A stretch of DNA of 64,000 nucleotides from Micropruina sonneratiae (GCF_025972045.1 NZ_JAPDHX010000001.1:457181-521180); one strand, 5' to 3'. Counted from the stretch's first letter, positions 19,776-28,327 are shown. Numbers and translations: made by a program. Notes: a model not told the origin generated them from the sequence alone.

Positions 19776-20825
19776 GTGCCGCACACCTGGCCCGATGTGC
19801 TCACCGGGCTGATCGCCGGCGAGGACCTGAGCGCCGGCACGGCGGCCTGGGCGATGGACGAGGTCCTGGCCGGCAATGCCACCCCCGTGCAACTCGCCGG
19901 CTTCCTGGTCGCGTTGCGGGCCAAGGGCGAGACCGTCGACGAGATCACCGGGCTGGCCGCGTCGATGCTCGATCGCGCCACGTCGATCAGGGTCGAGACC
20001 GAGGCCGTCGACGTGGTCGGTTCCGGGGGCGACCGGGCCAACACGGTCAACGTGTCCACCATGGCGGCGATCGTGGCCGCCGGTGCCGGCGCCCGGGTGG
20101 TCAAGCACGGCAACCGGGCCGCGTCGTCGGCCTGTGGTACCGCGGACTGCCTCGAGGCGCTCGGTGTAGCGCTGACCGTGGCGCCCGAACACCAGCCGGC
20201 CGTGCTCGCCGAGGCCGGCATCGTGTTCCTGTTCGCGCCGCTGTACCACCCGTCGCTGCGGTTCGCGGCGACGGCCCGGCGCGAGCTCGGCATCCAGACG
20301 CCGTTCAACTTCCTCGGCCCGCTGGCGAACCCGGCGCGGCCGAGCGCCCAGGCGGTGGGCATCGCCGACGCCCGGATGGCGGGGTTGGTCGCGGGGGTGT
20401 TGGCCGGACGCGGCACCCGCGGGCTGGTCTTCCACGGCGACGACGGGCTCGACGAGCTGACCACCACCACGACGTCCGACGTCTGGCTGATCCGGGACGG
20501 TCGGATCGTCACCACACGCCTCGACCCGGGCAGGCTCGGGCTGGCTCGGGCCGGCCGCGACGATCTCGTCGGTGGGGACGCCGCGCACAACGCCGCGGTG
20601 GTGCGCCGCACGCTGGCCGGCCAGGCCGGCCCCGTGCGCGACATCGTGGTGCTCAACGCGGCCGCTGCGCTGCTGGCCTACCACGGCCCTGACCTGGAGG
20701 CCGGGCTCACCGATCAACTGGCCGAGCAGGTGGCCGCGGCGCAGCAGGCGATCGACTCGGGCGCGGCAGCGGCCACGCTGGACACCTGGGTGGACGCCAG
20801 CAGCCGGCACGCGCCGGCGTCCTGA
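19776..20825 (+). CDS. trpD: Anthranilate phosphoribosyltransferase
   Basis: TrpD transfers the phosphoribosyl group of PRPP to anthranilate in tryptophan synthesis. The 349-residue product shows GSGGDRANTVNVST, the PRPP-binding motif (GTGGD in most homologues), KHGNRAASS with the anthranilate-site residues, and NFLGPLANPA. Start GTG 19776. It is physically apart from other trp genes, as in M. tuberculosis, where trpD likewise sits beside ctaE. It is preceded closely by the receiver-like gene and convergent with the prepilin peptidase gene. Confidence 0.95.
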   Translation: MPHTWPDVLTGLIAGEDLSAGTAAWAMDEVLAGNATPVQLAGFLVALRAKGETVDEITGLAASMLDRATSIRVETEAVDVVGSGGDRANTVNVSTMAAIVAAGAGARVVKHGNRAASSACGTADCLEALGVALTVAPEHQPAVLAEAGIVFLFAPLYHPSLRFAATARRELGIQTPFNFLGPLANPARPSAQAVGIADARMAGLVAGVLAGRGTRGLVFHGDDGLDELTTTTTSDVWLIRDGRIVTTRLDPGRLGLARAGRDDLVGGDAAHNAAVVRRTLAGQAGPVRDIVVLNAAAALLAYHGPDLEAGLTDQLAEQVAAAQQAIDSGAAAATLDTWVDASSRHAPAS

Positions 20826-20848
20826 CCCTTCCCGTCGCACCGGCGGCG

Positions 20849-21517
20849 TCAATACATGGCACGGGCGATCAGAGCGAGGAACGGGCCGGCCACGAGCGCC
20901 GGTCCGTACGGGAACGACCGGCCGCGACCGGTGGCCCGCCAGGCCAGCCCCCAGGCGACGCCGAGCAGGCCGCCCAGGAACAGGGCCACGGCCAGCGTCG
21001 TCCAGCTGACGGCGGCCGAGGCGGCCCCGATCACCGGCGCCAGCCTGACGTCGCCGAAACCGAAGCCGCCGCCCCAGCGCCAGAACGCCCAGAACAGCGC
21101 GGTAGTGGCTGCGGCGCCGGCGACGGCGGGCAGCAGCGGCCCAGGGCCGGCCAGCGGCAGGCAGGCGAGTAGCCCGGCCGCGGTCAGCGCCCACGCTGCC
21201 CGGGCGAGCATCCGGGGCAGGTAGCCGGTGCGGGCATCGATCGCCGCCGAGAGCACCCCGAGCGTGGCCAGCCCGGCGAAGGCCGGCGACACGGTGGGTG
21301 CCAGGGTGACCGCGAGGGCGCCTGCGCCGGCGACCCCGACGCCCACGGCGAGCGCGAACCGGCCGGTGGCGAGCGGGCGGTATGGTCCCGCCTCGCCGAC
21401 CGGGCCGGTCTGCTCGGCCGGGTCGGCGTGCGGTGGCGGCAACGCCCGCAGCAACGCCGGCGTGCCGAGCGCGACGGCGACGGCGGCCAGCGCCGCCGCC
21501 GGCAGGGCCCAGTCCAT
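20849..21517 (-). CDS. A24-type prepilin peptidase-like membrane protein
   Basis: A 222-residue, Ala/Leu-rich membrane protein with about six helices. The two aspartates of the type IV prepilin peptidase family are present: AAIDARTGYLPR and GFGFGDVRLAP (the GxGD motif). The N-terminal methyltransferase-type cytoplasmic domain of PilD is absent, as in TadV/CpaA-like enzymes. It would cleave Tad/Flp-type pilin or pseudopilin precursors, but no pilus genes lie in the window. ATG 21517 is preceded by TAGGCT with a 7-base gap. Confidence 0.8.
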   Translation of the reverse strand: MDWALPAAALAAVAVALGTPALLRALPPPHADPAEQTGPVGEAGPYRPLATGRFALAVGVGVAGAGALAVTLAPTVSPAFAGLATLGVLSAAIDARTGYLPRMLARAAWALTAAGLLACLPLAGPGPLLPAVAGAAATTALFWAFWRWGGGFGFGDVRLAPVIGAASAAVSWTTLAVALFLGGLLGVAWGLAWRATGRGRSFPYGPALVAGPFLALIARAMY

Positions 21518-21524
21518 GGCCGGC

Positions 21525-21530
21525 AGCCTA
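21525..21530 (-). promoter_or_regulatory. Leaderless-type -10 box for the prepilin peptidase gene
   Basis: TAGGCT, 7 bases before ATG 21517. It overlaps the stop-codon region of the upstream minus-strand gene. Confidence 0.45.
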
Positions 21531-22004
21531 GGCCGCAAACCGATGCATCGGCTCGGCGCCGTCACACACGCGCCGGTGGGCGGCCCGGGCCAGCGCCTCG
21601 GTGAGCCGGGAGCACGCTGTCGCCTCGCCGTCGACGAGCAGGGCGAGTTCGGTGGGCGTCAACCGGCACCAGCGGGCCAGTCGCAGCGGTTCGACACCCG
21701 CGACCAGAGCCTCGCGGAGCAACTCGCTGGTGTCGTGGGCGCCGACCCTGAGCGTGCTGAGCGCCTGCAGGTGGGTGCCGCTGACCCGGAGCAGCCGGGT
21801 CGCCAGCCGCGGCTCGATCCGCGGCAGGGGGCGTCCCGAGCGTCCGAACAGCAGGCTGCGGACGGCCGGCAGCGGCACCCCGCTGACGACCGCGAGCACC
21901 TGCCAGGGCACGTCGGCGACGGAGACGGCGTGCCGAACGTGGGCACGGAAAGGGGCGGCGTCGACCCACTGGTCGCGCCTGTTCAGGGAGGAAAGGGCTC
22001 TCAC
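21528..22004 (-). CDS. Hypothetical helical protein, possible helix-turn-helix type
   Basis: A 158-residue, arginine- and leucine-rich protein with no membrane helix. Two stretches resemble helix-turn-helix units: VPWQVLAVVSGVPLPAVRSLL and EPLRLARWCRLTPTELALLV. The order "helix, SGVP, helix, LLFGRSGRPLPRIEP" is reminiscent of actinobacterial DNA-binding proteins with phage-repressor-like folds, but I cannot name a family. The GTG start is 10 bases before the prepilin peptidase start region, so the two may be functionally linked. Confidence 0.5.
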   Translation of the reverse strand: MRALSSLNRRDQWVDAAPFRAHVRHAVSVADVPWQVLAVVSGVPLPAVRSLLFGRSGRPLPRIEPRLATRLLRVSGTHLQALSTLRVGAHDTSELLREALVAGVEPLRLARWCRLTPTELALLVDGEATACSRLTEALARAAHRRVCDGAEPMHRFAA

Positions 22005-22084
22005 GCCCTAGAAAGCACTTTTCGAGGGGTGTTTTGTGAGTGGCGACCCGAAATTTCTTGAAACATTCAGCCCCGGACACAGTT

Positions 22085-22117
22085 CGGGGGTGGCCGCCGG
22101 ACTGGCGGCCACCCCCG
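22085..22117. terminator. Terminator after the helical repeat (sunset-type) gene
   Basis: A perfect 14-bp stem (CGGGGGTGGCCGCC and complement) around GGACT, 17 bases past the stop at 22134. The 22005-22133 gap is otherwise A/T-rich for this genome. Confidence 0.75.
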
Positions 22118-22133
22118 AAAGTGGCTGAAGGGG

Positions 22134-23507
22134 TCAGCGTTGCGCGCGCACGAACCCTGCGGCCTCGGCGGCCTCGGTGGAGCTGAACCACACGTCGGTG
22201 ATCGTCCGCTCGTACCCGCCGGAGCCCCGCAGGTGGTACTTCATCGAGCGCTCATTGCCCTTGATGTCATAGCCCTCGGGCGGCTCGGCCCCCACGTACG
22301 AACCCTCGCCGTAGGGGCTTTCAGCTAAAGGGGCGGCATCACCCTTGTCGTCCTTCGTGGCGGCGTCGGTGGCCTTGTCGACCGCATCGGACGCCTTGTC
22401 GGCGGCGTCGGCGGCCGTGTCCTTGGCGTCGTCGACCGCGTCGGCGGCGTCGCCGGCAACCTCGGAGGCGGTCTCCTGGACGTCCTCGGCGGCCGCGGCC
22501 GCGGCCTTCTTGGCGTCGTCGATCGCGTCCTCGGACTTCTCCAGCGCCTCAGCGCCGGCGTCCTGCACGTCGTCGGCCACCTTCGCGGCGCCCTCGGACA
22601 GGTCCTCGGCCTTGTCGGTCACGGCGTCCTTCACCTCCTCGGCCTTGTCGGCCACGGCCTCACCGGCGGCGGCTGCCGCCTTCTTGGCGTTGTCCACGGC
22701 GTCGGAGGCTTCGTCCTTGACCTTGTTGACCACATCGGCGACGGGGTCGGCCACGTAGGGCCGCGACGGCTCATGCGTCTCCCAGCCGGCGTCGGGGGAG
22801 CCCAGCAGCCGGCGCACCGCGTACACCACGCCCGCCAGGACGGCGCCCGCCAGGGCGATCAGGCTGATCGTCTTGGCTACGCTGCGCTTCTTCTTCGGCT
22901 CAGGCAACTCGTCCTTGACCAGGTCGGCCGCCTTGTACAGGGCGGCGCCCAGCCAGGGCAGGAAGTCGTTCTGCACCTTGTCGCGGGCGACGTCGACGGT
23001 CGGAGCCACCCGCTCGAGGGTGTCGTCGACCACTGGGCGGACCTTCTTGATCGCGCTGTCGATCGCCGGAGTCACCTTGTCGAGGGCGTCGTCCAGCGCG
23101 GGGTGCACGCGGTCGAGAGTCTCGGCGGCGAGCTTCGCGCCCTGCTTGGTGGCCTTCTTCAGCGTCGGCTGGACGCGACCGAACGCATCGTTGGCGAACC
23201 GGCCCGCCTCCTTGAAGGACGGCTCGACGCGGTCGTAGGCGTCCCTGAGCGCCGGCTCGAGCCGCTCGTAGGTGTCCGTGGCGAAGTCGGTGCCGCGCTT
23301 GCGGGCCGTTTCGAGGGCCGGCTGGACCCGGTCGTAGGCATCGGCGGCGAACTCGACACCGCGCTTGCGCGCCTCGTCGACGTAATCGCCGGCCTGCTCG
23401 ACCAAGGGGGTGATCCGCTGCACCGCCTCGTCGAAAACTGCCTTGCCGGAGTCTGCGGCTGAGTCGGCGGCCGATTCGGCGGCCTTCAGCAGCTTCTTTC
23501 GCTTCAC
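22134..23507 (-). CDS. Amphipathic-helix repeat protein with membrane anchor and C-terminal sunset-type domain
   Basis: A 457-residue protein in four parts. Residues about 1-225 are amphipathic helices with a recurring (D/E)RVxPAL motif roughly every 20-24 residues. Next is a single hydrophobic helix near residues 238-258 (SLIALAGAVLAGVVYAV). Residues about 280-400 are a low-complexity Ala/Asp/Lys repeat (AKKAAAAA, DAVDDAKD) like LEA or histone-like proteins. The last ~55 residues (YDIKGNERSMKYHLRGSGGYERT, then DVWFSSTEAAEAAGF) match a small actinobacterial C-terminal module that I know as the "sunset" domain. GTG 23507 is preceded by GGAGGAAC. A role in envelope protection or nucleoid/membrane tethering is a guess. 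Confidence 0.7.
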   Translation of the reverse strand: MKRKKLLKAAESAADSAADSGKAVFDEAVQRITPLVEQAGDYVDEARKRGVEFAADAYDRVQPALETARKRGTDFATDTYERLEPALRDAYDRVEPSFKEAGRFANDAFGRVQPTLKKATKQGAKLAAETLDRVHPALDDALDKVTPAIDSAIKKVRPVVDDTLERVAPTVDVARDKVQNDFLPWLGAALYKAADLVKDELPEPKKKRSVAKTISLIALAGAVLAGVVYAVRRLLGSPDAGWETHEPSRPYVADPVADVVNKVKDEASDAVDNAKKAAAAAGEAVADKAEEVKDAVTDKAEDLSEGAAKVADDVQDAGAEALEKSEDAIDDAKKAAAAAAEDVQETASEVAGDAADAVDDAKDTAADAADKASDAVDKATDAATKDDKGDAAPLAESPYGEGSYVGAEPPEGYDIKGNERSMKYHLRGSGGYERTITDVWFSSTEAAEAAGFVRAQR

Positions 23508-23671
23508 TGTTCCTCCAGTGGTTGGTTGGTCGCGGCTGTACCGCGTCCCCCCAAAGTACCCGGCCGTCGATTCCACCGAACAGGGATGCAGCCTTATCCC
23601 ACTCCTACGGGTGAAGCTTTCGTCCCACTCCGACGGGTGAGGCCGGATCTGCGGCGGCACCCGATCCGCCC

Positions 23672-24562
23672 TCAGGGCTGCTTCAGCACCCGACGTGCCT
23701 CGTCGATGACGGCCTCGGCGACGGCGTCCAGCACGGTGGAACGAAGGTTCCACTGCTGCCAGTACAGCGACACGTCGATGCTGGGGTCGCCGAGGTCGAC
23801 CAGTTCGCCGGACGCCAGCGCCGCCGCCGACTGGAAGGGCGGCAGCAGCCCCCAGCCCAGCCCGCCCAGCACAGCACGGGCGAAGTCGCTCGAGGCGGGC
23901 ACGAAACTGCGCGGCGGCAGCGCCGGGTCGACACCGCGAGCCTGCAGCCAGCCGGTCTGCAGGTCGTCGCGGCGATCGAAGTCGACCACAGGGGCGCGGG
24001 CCAGGTCCCCGGCCACCGCGCCGTCGGGCAACCAGCGCCTGACGAAGGCGGGCTCGGCGACAGCGCGATACCGCATCAGTCCGAGCGGTATCACCCGGCA
24101 ACCCGCGACTGGTTCGGCCCGCGAGGTGACCGCGGCCATCACGGTGCCCGACTCGAGCAGCCCGGCGGTGAAGTCCTGGTCGTCGCGGTGCAGATCGAAG
24201 AGCACCGGCAGGGTGCCGGCCAGTCGGGTCAGCGGCGCCAGGAACCAGGTGGCCAGCGAGTCGGCGTTCACCGCCAGGGGAACGCTGACCGGGCCGACCG
24301 AGTCGGTTGCCCCCAGGTCGCGCAGGGTGTCGTGCTCGAGCAGCAGCACCTGCCGGGCCAGCCTGACCACGGCTCGTCCGGCCGCGGTGGGGCGGGCCGG
24401 TTTGCTGCGCACCAGCAGCACCTGACCCAGCTGGCGTTCGAGGGCCTTCAGCCGCTGGCTGACGGCGCTGGGGGTGAGGTGCAGCCGGGCGGCGGCCGCC
24501 TCGAGCGTGCCTTCGACGACGATCGCTGCGAGGGTTTCGGCCTGGTCGAGCGAAATGCGCAT
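23672..24562 (-). CDS. lysG: LysR-family regulator of basic amino-acid export (LysG/ArgP type)
   Basis: A 296-residue LysR-type regulator. The N-terminal winged helix (LDQAETLAAIVVEGTLEAAAARLHLTPSAVSQRLKALE, here split across residues 4-41) and following effector domain match ArgP/LysG, which sense intracellular lysine or arginine and switch on the exporter. It is divergent from the LysE-type exporter 71 bases away, the classical arrangement. ATG 24562 is supported by a TAGCAT box with an 8-base gap and by the family start; the longer upstream frame has no homology. Confidence 0.9.
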   Translation of the reverse strand: MRISLDQAETLAAIVVEGTLEAAAARLHLTPSAVSQRLKALERQLGQVLLVRSKPARPTAAGRAVVRLARQVLLLEHDTLRDLGATDSVGPVSVPLAVNADSLATWFLAPLTRLAGTLPVLFDLHRDDQDFTAGLLESGTVMAAVTSRAEPVAGCRVIPLGLMRYRAVAEPAFVRRWLPDGAVAGDLARAPVVDFDRRDDLQTGWLQARGVDPALPPRSFVPASSDFARAVLGGLGWGLLPPFQSAAALASGELVDLGDPSIDVSLYWQQWNLRSTVLDAVAEAVIDEARRVLKQP

Positions 24563-24570
24563 AGTAAGCA

Positions 24571-24576
24571 ATGCTA
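24571..24576 (-). promoter_or_regulatory. Leaderless-type -10 box for lysG
   Basis: TAGCAT, 8 bases before ATG 24562; it overlaps one arm of the operator-like palindrome. Confidence 0.45.
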
Positions 24577-24598
24577 ATGCTCCTGAAGAATCATTAGC
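24573..24598. promoter_or_regulatory. Operator-like inverted repeat between lysG and lysE
   Basis: GCTAATG, 12 bases, CATTAGC. It contains the T-N11-A style spacing of LysR-family sites and covers the lysG -10 box, so it would allow autorepression while activating lysE. Confidence 0.55.
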
Positions 24599-24621
24599 TG
24601 GACTGTGCATCGGTTCCCTTC

Positions 24622-24627
24622 TATGGT
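24622..24627 (+). promoter_or_regulatory. Leaderless-type -10 box for lysE
   Basis: TATGGT, 6 bases before GTG 24634, 23 bases from the palindrome. Confidence 0.45.
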
Positions 24628-24633
24628 CGACGC

Positions 24634-25332
24634 GTGCTCTCGTTCCTGGCCGGCCTCGGTCTCGGTTTCTCACTGATCGTCGCCATCGGAGCACAGAACC
24701 TGTTCGTGCTGCGGCAGGGGCTGCGCCGCGATCGTGTGCTGCTCACCGCCGCGATCTGTGCGCTCTCCGACGCGCTGCTGATCGTGCTCGGCGTCACCGG
24801 CGTCGGGCTGCTGGTGAGGGCCCTACCGTGGCTGTTCGACGCGGTGCGCTGGGTGGGGGCGGTCTTCCTCGTCGGCTACGGCGCGCTGGCCGCCCGGCGC
24901 GCGCTGCGGGGTCAGGACGCCACGCTGTCCGCGGCCGTTGAGCCCGCCGGCCGGGGCGTCGACCACCCCCGTCAGTGGACCGGGTCGGGGAAGGCTTCCG
25001 ACCCGAGGGGGCAGAAGGCGGGGGTGGCGACGGCGCCCGTGACCCGTGCGGCGCCGGTGGTGCTCACTGTGCTGGCGCTGACTTGGCTCAACCCGCACGT
25101 CTACCTCGACACGGTCTTCCTGCTCGGAACGGTGGCCAACTCGCACGGTGAGGCCCGGTGGGCCTTCGCCGCTGGTGCTGCCACCGCCAGCGTGCTGTGG
25201 TTCGTCGGGCTCGCGCTCGGCGCCCGGCTGCTTGCTGGTGTGCTGGCCACCGAACGCGCCTGGCGCGTCTTCGACGCACTGGTGGCCACGGTGATGATCG
25301 CCCTCGGGGTCAGCCTCGCCGTCGGCCACTGA
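24634..25332 (+). CDS. lysE: LysE/ArgO family amino-acid exporter
   Basis: A 232-residue inner-membrane exporter of basic amino acids. The start LSFLAGLGLGFSLIVAIGAQNLFVLRQG is the family hallmark, and LTWLNPHVYLDTVFLLG is the second conserved motif. Six hydrophobic helices are visible. The central loop (about residues 95-130) is longer and more polar than usual. GTG start, divergent from lysG. It protects the cell from excess lysine or arginine, for example during growth on peptides. Confidence 0.92.
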   Translation: MLSFLAGLGLGFSLIVAIGAQNLFVLRQGLRRDRVLLTAAICALSDALLIVLGVTGVGLLVRALPWLFDAVRWVGAVFLVGYGALAARRALRGQDATLSAAVEPAGRGVDHPRQWTGSGKASDPRGQKAGVATAPVTRAAPVVLTVLALTWLNPHVYLDTVFLLGTVANSHGEARWAFAAGAATASVLWFVGLALGARLLAGVLATERAWRVFDALVATVMIALGVSLAVGH

Positions 25333-25535
25333 GACACCCCCCCGGTGGCCCGCATCGAGGCGCTCGAACGGGGCCCGCATCGGTGCCCGACCGAGCCCGT
25401 TGTCCAGCGGCCGCGATCACGGTCGGCGACCTCGGCGCCGTCGGCGGGGCGGGTGTGTCAGGATGGACGGCACTGCACAGCCGTAACCGCCAGGTCGGTG
25501 CGCGAGGGCGCCGCTGACCGGGGAAAGGATGAACC

Positions 25536-26048
25536 GTGGCTCAGACCGCCACCCTGCACACCAATCACGGGGACATCGTGATCGACCTCTTCGCCGACCA
25601 GGCCCCCAAGACGGTGGCCAACTTCGTCGGCCTGGCCGACGGCACGAAGGAGTACACCGACGCCGCTTCGGGTGCCCGGACGACCGGGAAGTTCTACGAC
25701 GGGCTCACCTTCCACCGGATCATCGACGGCTTCATGATCCAGGGCGGCTGCCCGCAGGGCAGTGGACGCGGCGGGCCGGGCTACACCTTCGACGACGAGT
25801 TCCACCCCGAACTGAGCTTCGACCGGCCCTACCTGCTGGCGATGGCCAACGCCGGCCCCGGCACCAACGGCTCCCAGTTCTTCATCACCGTGACCAGGAC
25901 GCCGCACCTGAACCGGCGGCACACGATCTTCGGTGAGGTGACCGACGAGGCCAGCCAGAAGGTGGTCGACGAGATCGCCCAGGTGCGCACCGGCTACGGC
26001 GACCGGCCCGTCGAGCCGGTCGTGATCGAGTCCGTCACCATCGCCTGA
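25536..26048 (+). CDS. ppiA: Peptidyl-prolyl cis-trans isomerase (cyclophilin)
   Basis: A 170-residue cytoplasmic cyclophilin; no signal peptide. The catalytic segment is [13 protein letters not shown], followed by the [12 protein letters not shown] motif and HTIFGEV, all canonical. It speeds proline isomerisation during folding. GTG 25536 is preceded by GGGGAAAGGATG. The 203 bases upstream hold no gene that I can see. Confidence 0.95.
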   Translation: MAQTATLHTNHGDIVIDLFADQAPKTVANFVGLADGTKEYTDAASGARTTGKFYDGLTFHRIIDGFMIQGGCPQGSGRGGPGYTFDDEFHPELSFDRPYLLAMANAGPGTNGSQFFITVTRTPHLNRRHTIFGEVTDEASQKVVDEIAQVRTGYGDRPVEPVVIESVTIA

Positions 26049-26145
26049 GCCTGCCGGCTGCGCGGAGTTCGCGGCTTCGCCCGGCGTGACGTGGGCTGAT
26101 CCGGCCCCGTCGACCCGGGAGCTGCGAGCCCGGCAGGCCGGGCGC

Positions 26146-26310
26146 TCAGGCGCTCGGGCTGGTGCCGACCGGCACCGGGTGCAGTGGCGTGGAGCCATTG
26201 ATCCACAGCGCGAAGCCGACGGCGGCCACCAGCGCCAGCACGGCGACGGTCAGGATCAGCCACAGCGTCCGGTCGGAGAGTCGGCGCCGGGTGGCCGGCT
26301 GCGCGCTCAC
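26146..26310 (-). CDS. Small single-helix membrane protein
   Basis: A 54-residue product: a basic N-terminus (ATRRRLSDRTL), one hydrophobic helix (about residues 17-37) and a short Pro/Ser/Thr tail. Its GTG overlaps the stop of the Lrp-type gene (GTGA), so it is translated from the same mRNA. No family recognised; codon usage matches the neighbours. Confidence 0.55.
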   Translation of the reverse strand: MSAQPATRRRLSDRTLWLILTVAVLALVAAVGFALWINGSTPLHPVPVGTSPSA

Positions 26311-26585
26311 TCGGCCCCCAGCGAGAACGCCGCCTCCAGGTCGTGCGATGAGTAGGTCCGGAAGGCGATGTGGGTCTGGGTGTCGACCACACCGGGCACC
26401 TTGTTGACCTTCTCGGCGACCACCTCGGCCACCTCGTCGATGGAGCGCACCCGGATCAACGCGATCAGGTCGATCCCCCCGGTCACCGAGTAGACCTCGG
26501 ACACCCCGGCGAGGTCGGCGATCCGGGTGGCCACTTCGGGGATGCGGGCCACTTCGGCCTCGACGAAGACAATCGCGGTGATCAT
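26307..26585 (-). CDS. Stand-alone Lrp/AsnC ligand-binding (RAM) domain protein
   Basis: A 92-residue protein that is only the C-terminal effector domain of Lrp/AsnC regulators (ITAIVFVEAEVARIPEVA, GGIDLIALIRV, GVVDTQTHIAF). There is no DNA-binding domain. Such proteins bind amino acids and form octamers; some modulate full-length Lrp proteins. ATG 26585 follows a TAGGAT box by 6 bases. The -10 box overlaps the stop codon of the upstream nuclease gene. Confidence 0.85.
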   Translation of the reverse strand: MITAIVFVEAEVARIPEVATRIADLAGVSEVYSVTGGIDLIALIRVRSIDEVAEVVAEKVNKVPGVVDTQTHIAFRTYSSHDLEAAFSLGAE

Positions 26586-26591
26586 GGCCGC

Positions 26592-26597
26592 ATCCTA
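26592..26597 (-). promoter_or_regulatory. Leaderless-type -10 box for the Lrp-type gene
   Basis: TAGGAT, 6 bases before ATG 26585. Confidence 0.45.
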
Positions 26598-28313
26598 AAC
26601 CGCCGGTGTCGCCAGGGCGTGCCGGGCCAGATCGCCCTCGGCCAGGCCGATGTGCAGCGGCCAGCTCCACTCGCCCTCGATCTCGATCAGCCTCACGCCG
26701 GGACGCTCCAGCCATGCTGCGATGCGCTCGGTCTCTTCCGTGATCGCCGACGGTTGCGGACCCTTCGGCGCCGGGAACTGATCGGCGGCCGCCACCGCGG
26801 CCCGGGCGACCGCCTGTGGTACCTCGCCGGGACGAGCCCGGGCGGCGGCCGCCAGCCGTCCGTGCCGCACCACGTGGATCTCCCAGTCGGCGTCCAGCCG
26901 CCGGGCGGCCACGATCTGCGGGCAGCGGGCCAGGCTGGCGATCCGGTGGTGCCGCACGGCGCTTCGGGCGAACCCGGCGAGCCGGTCGGTCACCACCGCG
27001 GCCTCTTCGAACCGTTCGCCGGCCACCAGGCCGGACAACCGGCCCCTGGCCGCGGTGAGCACCGGCCGGATGTCACTGGTCAGGCTGGCCAGGACCTGCT
27101 CGACCACCTCGGCGTACTGGTCGGGCGTGACCGCCAGCTCGCACGGCGCGCAGCAGCGGCCCAGTTCGGCCAGCACGCACGAGATGGACGGTTTCTTCGC
27201 CGACAGCCGGGTGGTGCACTGCCGGATCGGGAAGGCGTCGTACAGGGCGGCCTGGACCGCCTCGGCGGCGGCGCGGCGTCCGAACGGGCCGAAGTAGTGG
27301 GCCCCGTCGTCGAGACACGAGCGCACGATCGACAGCCGGGGGAAGGGCTCGCGGGTCAGTTTCAGCCACACCTTGCGTTCAGGGAACTTGGAACGGCGGT
27401 TGTAGCGCGGCGCGTGCGCCGCGATCAGCCGCAGCTCGAGCACTTCGGCCTGCAACTCGGTGCTGCACACCAGATGTTCGACCCCGGTGGCGACCCGGAC
27501 CATCTCGTCCATCCGCGGCCGGGTCTCGGCGGCGGTGAAGTAGCTGCGAACCCGGCCGGCCAGGCTGCGGCTCTTGCCGACGTAGAGCACTTGCCGGCGG
27601 GGTCGGCCGGCGGGGTCGCGGCCGTCGGCGACGAACCAGTAGACGCCCGGCGATGCGGGCAGGCCGGACGCCCAGGTGCGCTTCGCGCGGCGCTGCGGCG
27701 AGACGCGGCGGGTGAACTCGAGCAGGTCCTCGACGGTGCGCACGCCCAGGTTGCCGACCCGCTCGAGCAGCCCGTGCAGCACCGTGACGGTGGCGCGGGC
27801 GTCGGTCAGCGCCCGATGGTTGGGGACGGTCTCGGCGCGGAAATGCTGGGCGAGCGTGGCGAGCTTGTGGTTGCGGACCTCGTCGCGCAGCAACGCCTGC
27901 CGGGCCAGGGCGACGGTGTCGACGACGGCCGGGTTCGGCCATGGGTAGCCGAGCTGTGCGCAGGCGCGCTTGAGGAAGCCGGTGTCGAAGCCGGCGTTGT
28001 GCGCGACCAGCACGCAGCCGGCGGAGAACTCCAGGAAGGACGGCAGCACCGCCCCGAGCCGGGGGGCGTCGGCGACCATCGAGTCGGTGATGCCGGTCAG
28101 AACGGCGATCAGCGGAGGAATGTGGGTGCGCGGGTTCACCAGGGTCTGGAACTCGCCGAGCACCCGCCCGCCCTGCACCTTCACCGCGCCGATCTCGGTC
28201 ACGGTGTCGTCGACGCCGCCACCGGTGGTCTCCAGGTCGACGACGCAGAAGGTGACCGCGGCGAGCGGCGTCCCCAGGTCGTCGATGGTGGGTTGGTTCG
28301 GTGGCAACGTCAT
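26595..28313 (-). CDS. DEDDh exonuclease fused to a GIY-YIG (UvrC-like) nuclease
   Basis: A 572-residue two-nuclease protein. Residues about 18-185 are a DEDDh 3'-5' exonuclease of the DnaQ kind: D26/E28 in VVDLETTG, D110 in HNAGFD, H166 and D171 in HRALTDA. Residues about 220-300 are a GIY-YIG domain (PGVYWF, VLYVGKS, LAGRVRSYF) as in UvrC/Cho. A cysteine cluster (ISCVLAELGRCCAPC) follows, similar to the UvrC cysteine region. The helix-hairpin-helix and second UvrC nuclease domains are absent. It corresponds to the mycobacterial Rv2191 type. Probably DNA repair or DNA-end processing. Confidence 0.88.
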   Translation of the reverse strand: MTLPPNQPTIDDLGTPLAAVTFCVVDLETTGGGVDDTVTEIGAVKVQGGRVLGEFQTLVNPRTHIPPLIAVLTGITDSMVADAPRLGAVLPSFLEFSAGCVLVAHNAGFDTGFLKRACAQLGYPWPNPAVVDTVALARQALLRDEVRNHKLATLAQHFRAETVPNHRALTDARATVTVLHGLLERVGNLGVRTVEDLLEFTRRVSPQRRAKRTWASGLPASPGVYWFVADGRDPAGRPRRQVLYVGKSRSLAGRVRSYFTAAETRPRMDEMVRVATGVEHLVCSTELQAEVLELRLIAAHAPRYNRRSKFPERKVWLKLTREPFPRLSIVRSCLDDGAHYFGPFGRRAAAEAVQAALYDAFPIRQCTTRLSAKKPSISCVLAELGRCCAPCELAVTPDQYAEVVEQVLASLTSDIRPVLTAARGRLSGLVAGERFEEAAVVTDRLAGFARSAVRHHRIASLARCPQIVAARRLDADWEIHVVRHGRLAAAARARPGEVPQAVARAAVAAADQFPAPKGPQPSAITEETERIAAWLERPGVRLIEIEGEWSWPLHIGLAEGDLARHALATPAV

Positions 28314-28321
28314 GGCTCCGG

Positions 28322-28327
28322 ACGCTA
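28322..28327 (-). promoter_or_regulatory. Leaderless-type -10 box for the DEDDh/GIY-YIG gene
   Basis: TAGCGT, 8 bases before ATG 28313. A GGAG lies in the gap, so a very short leader is also possible. Confidence 0.4.
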
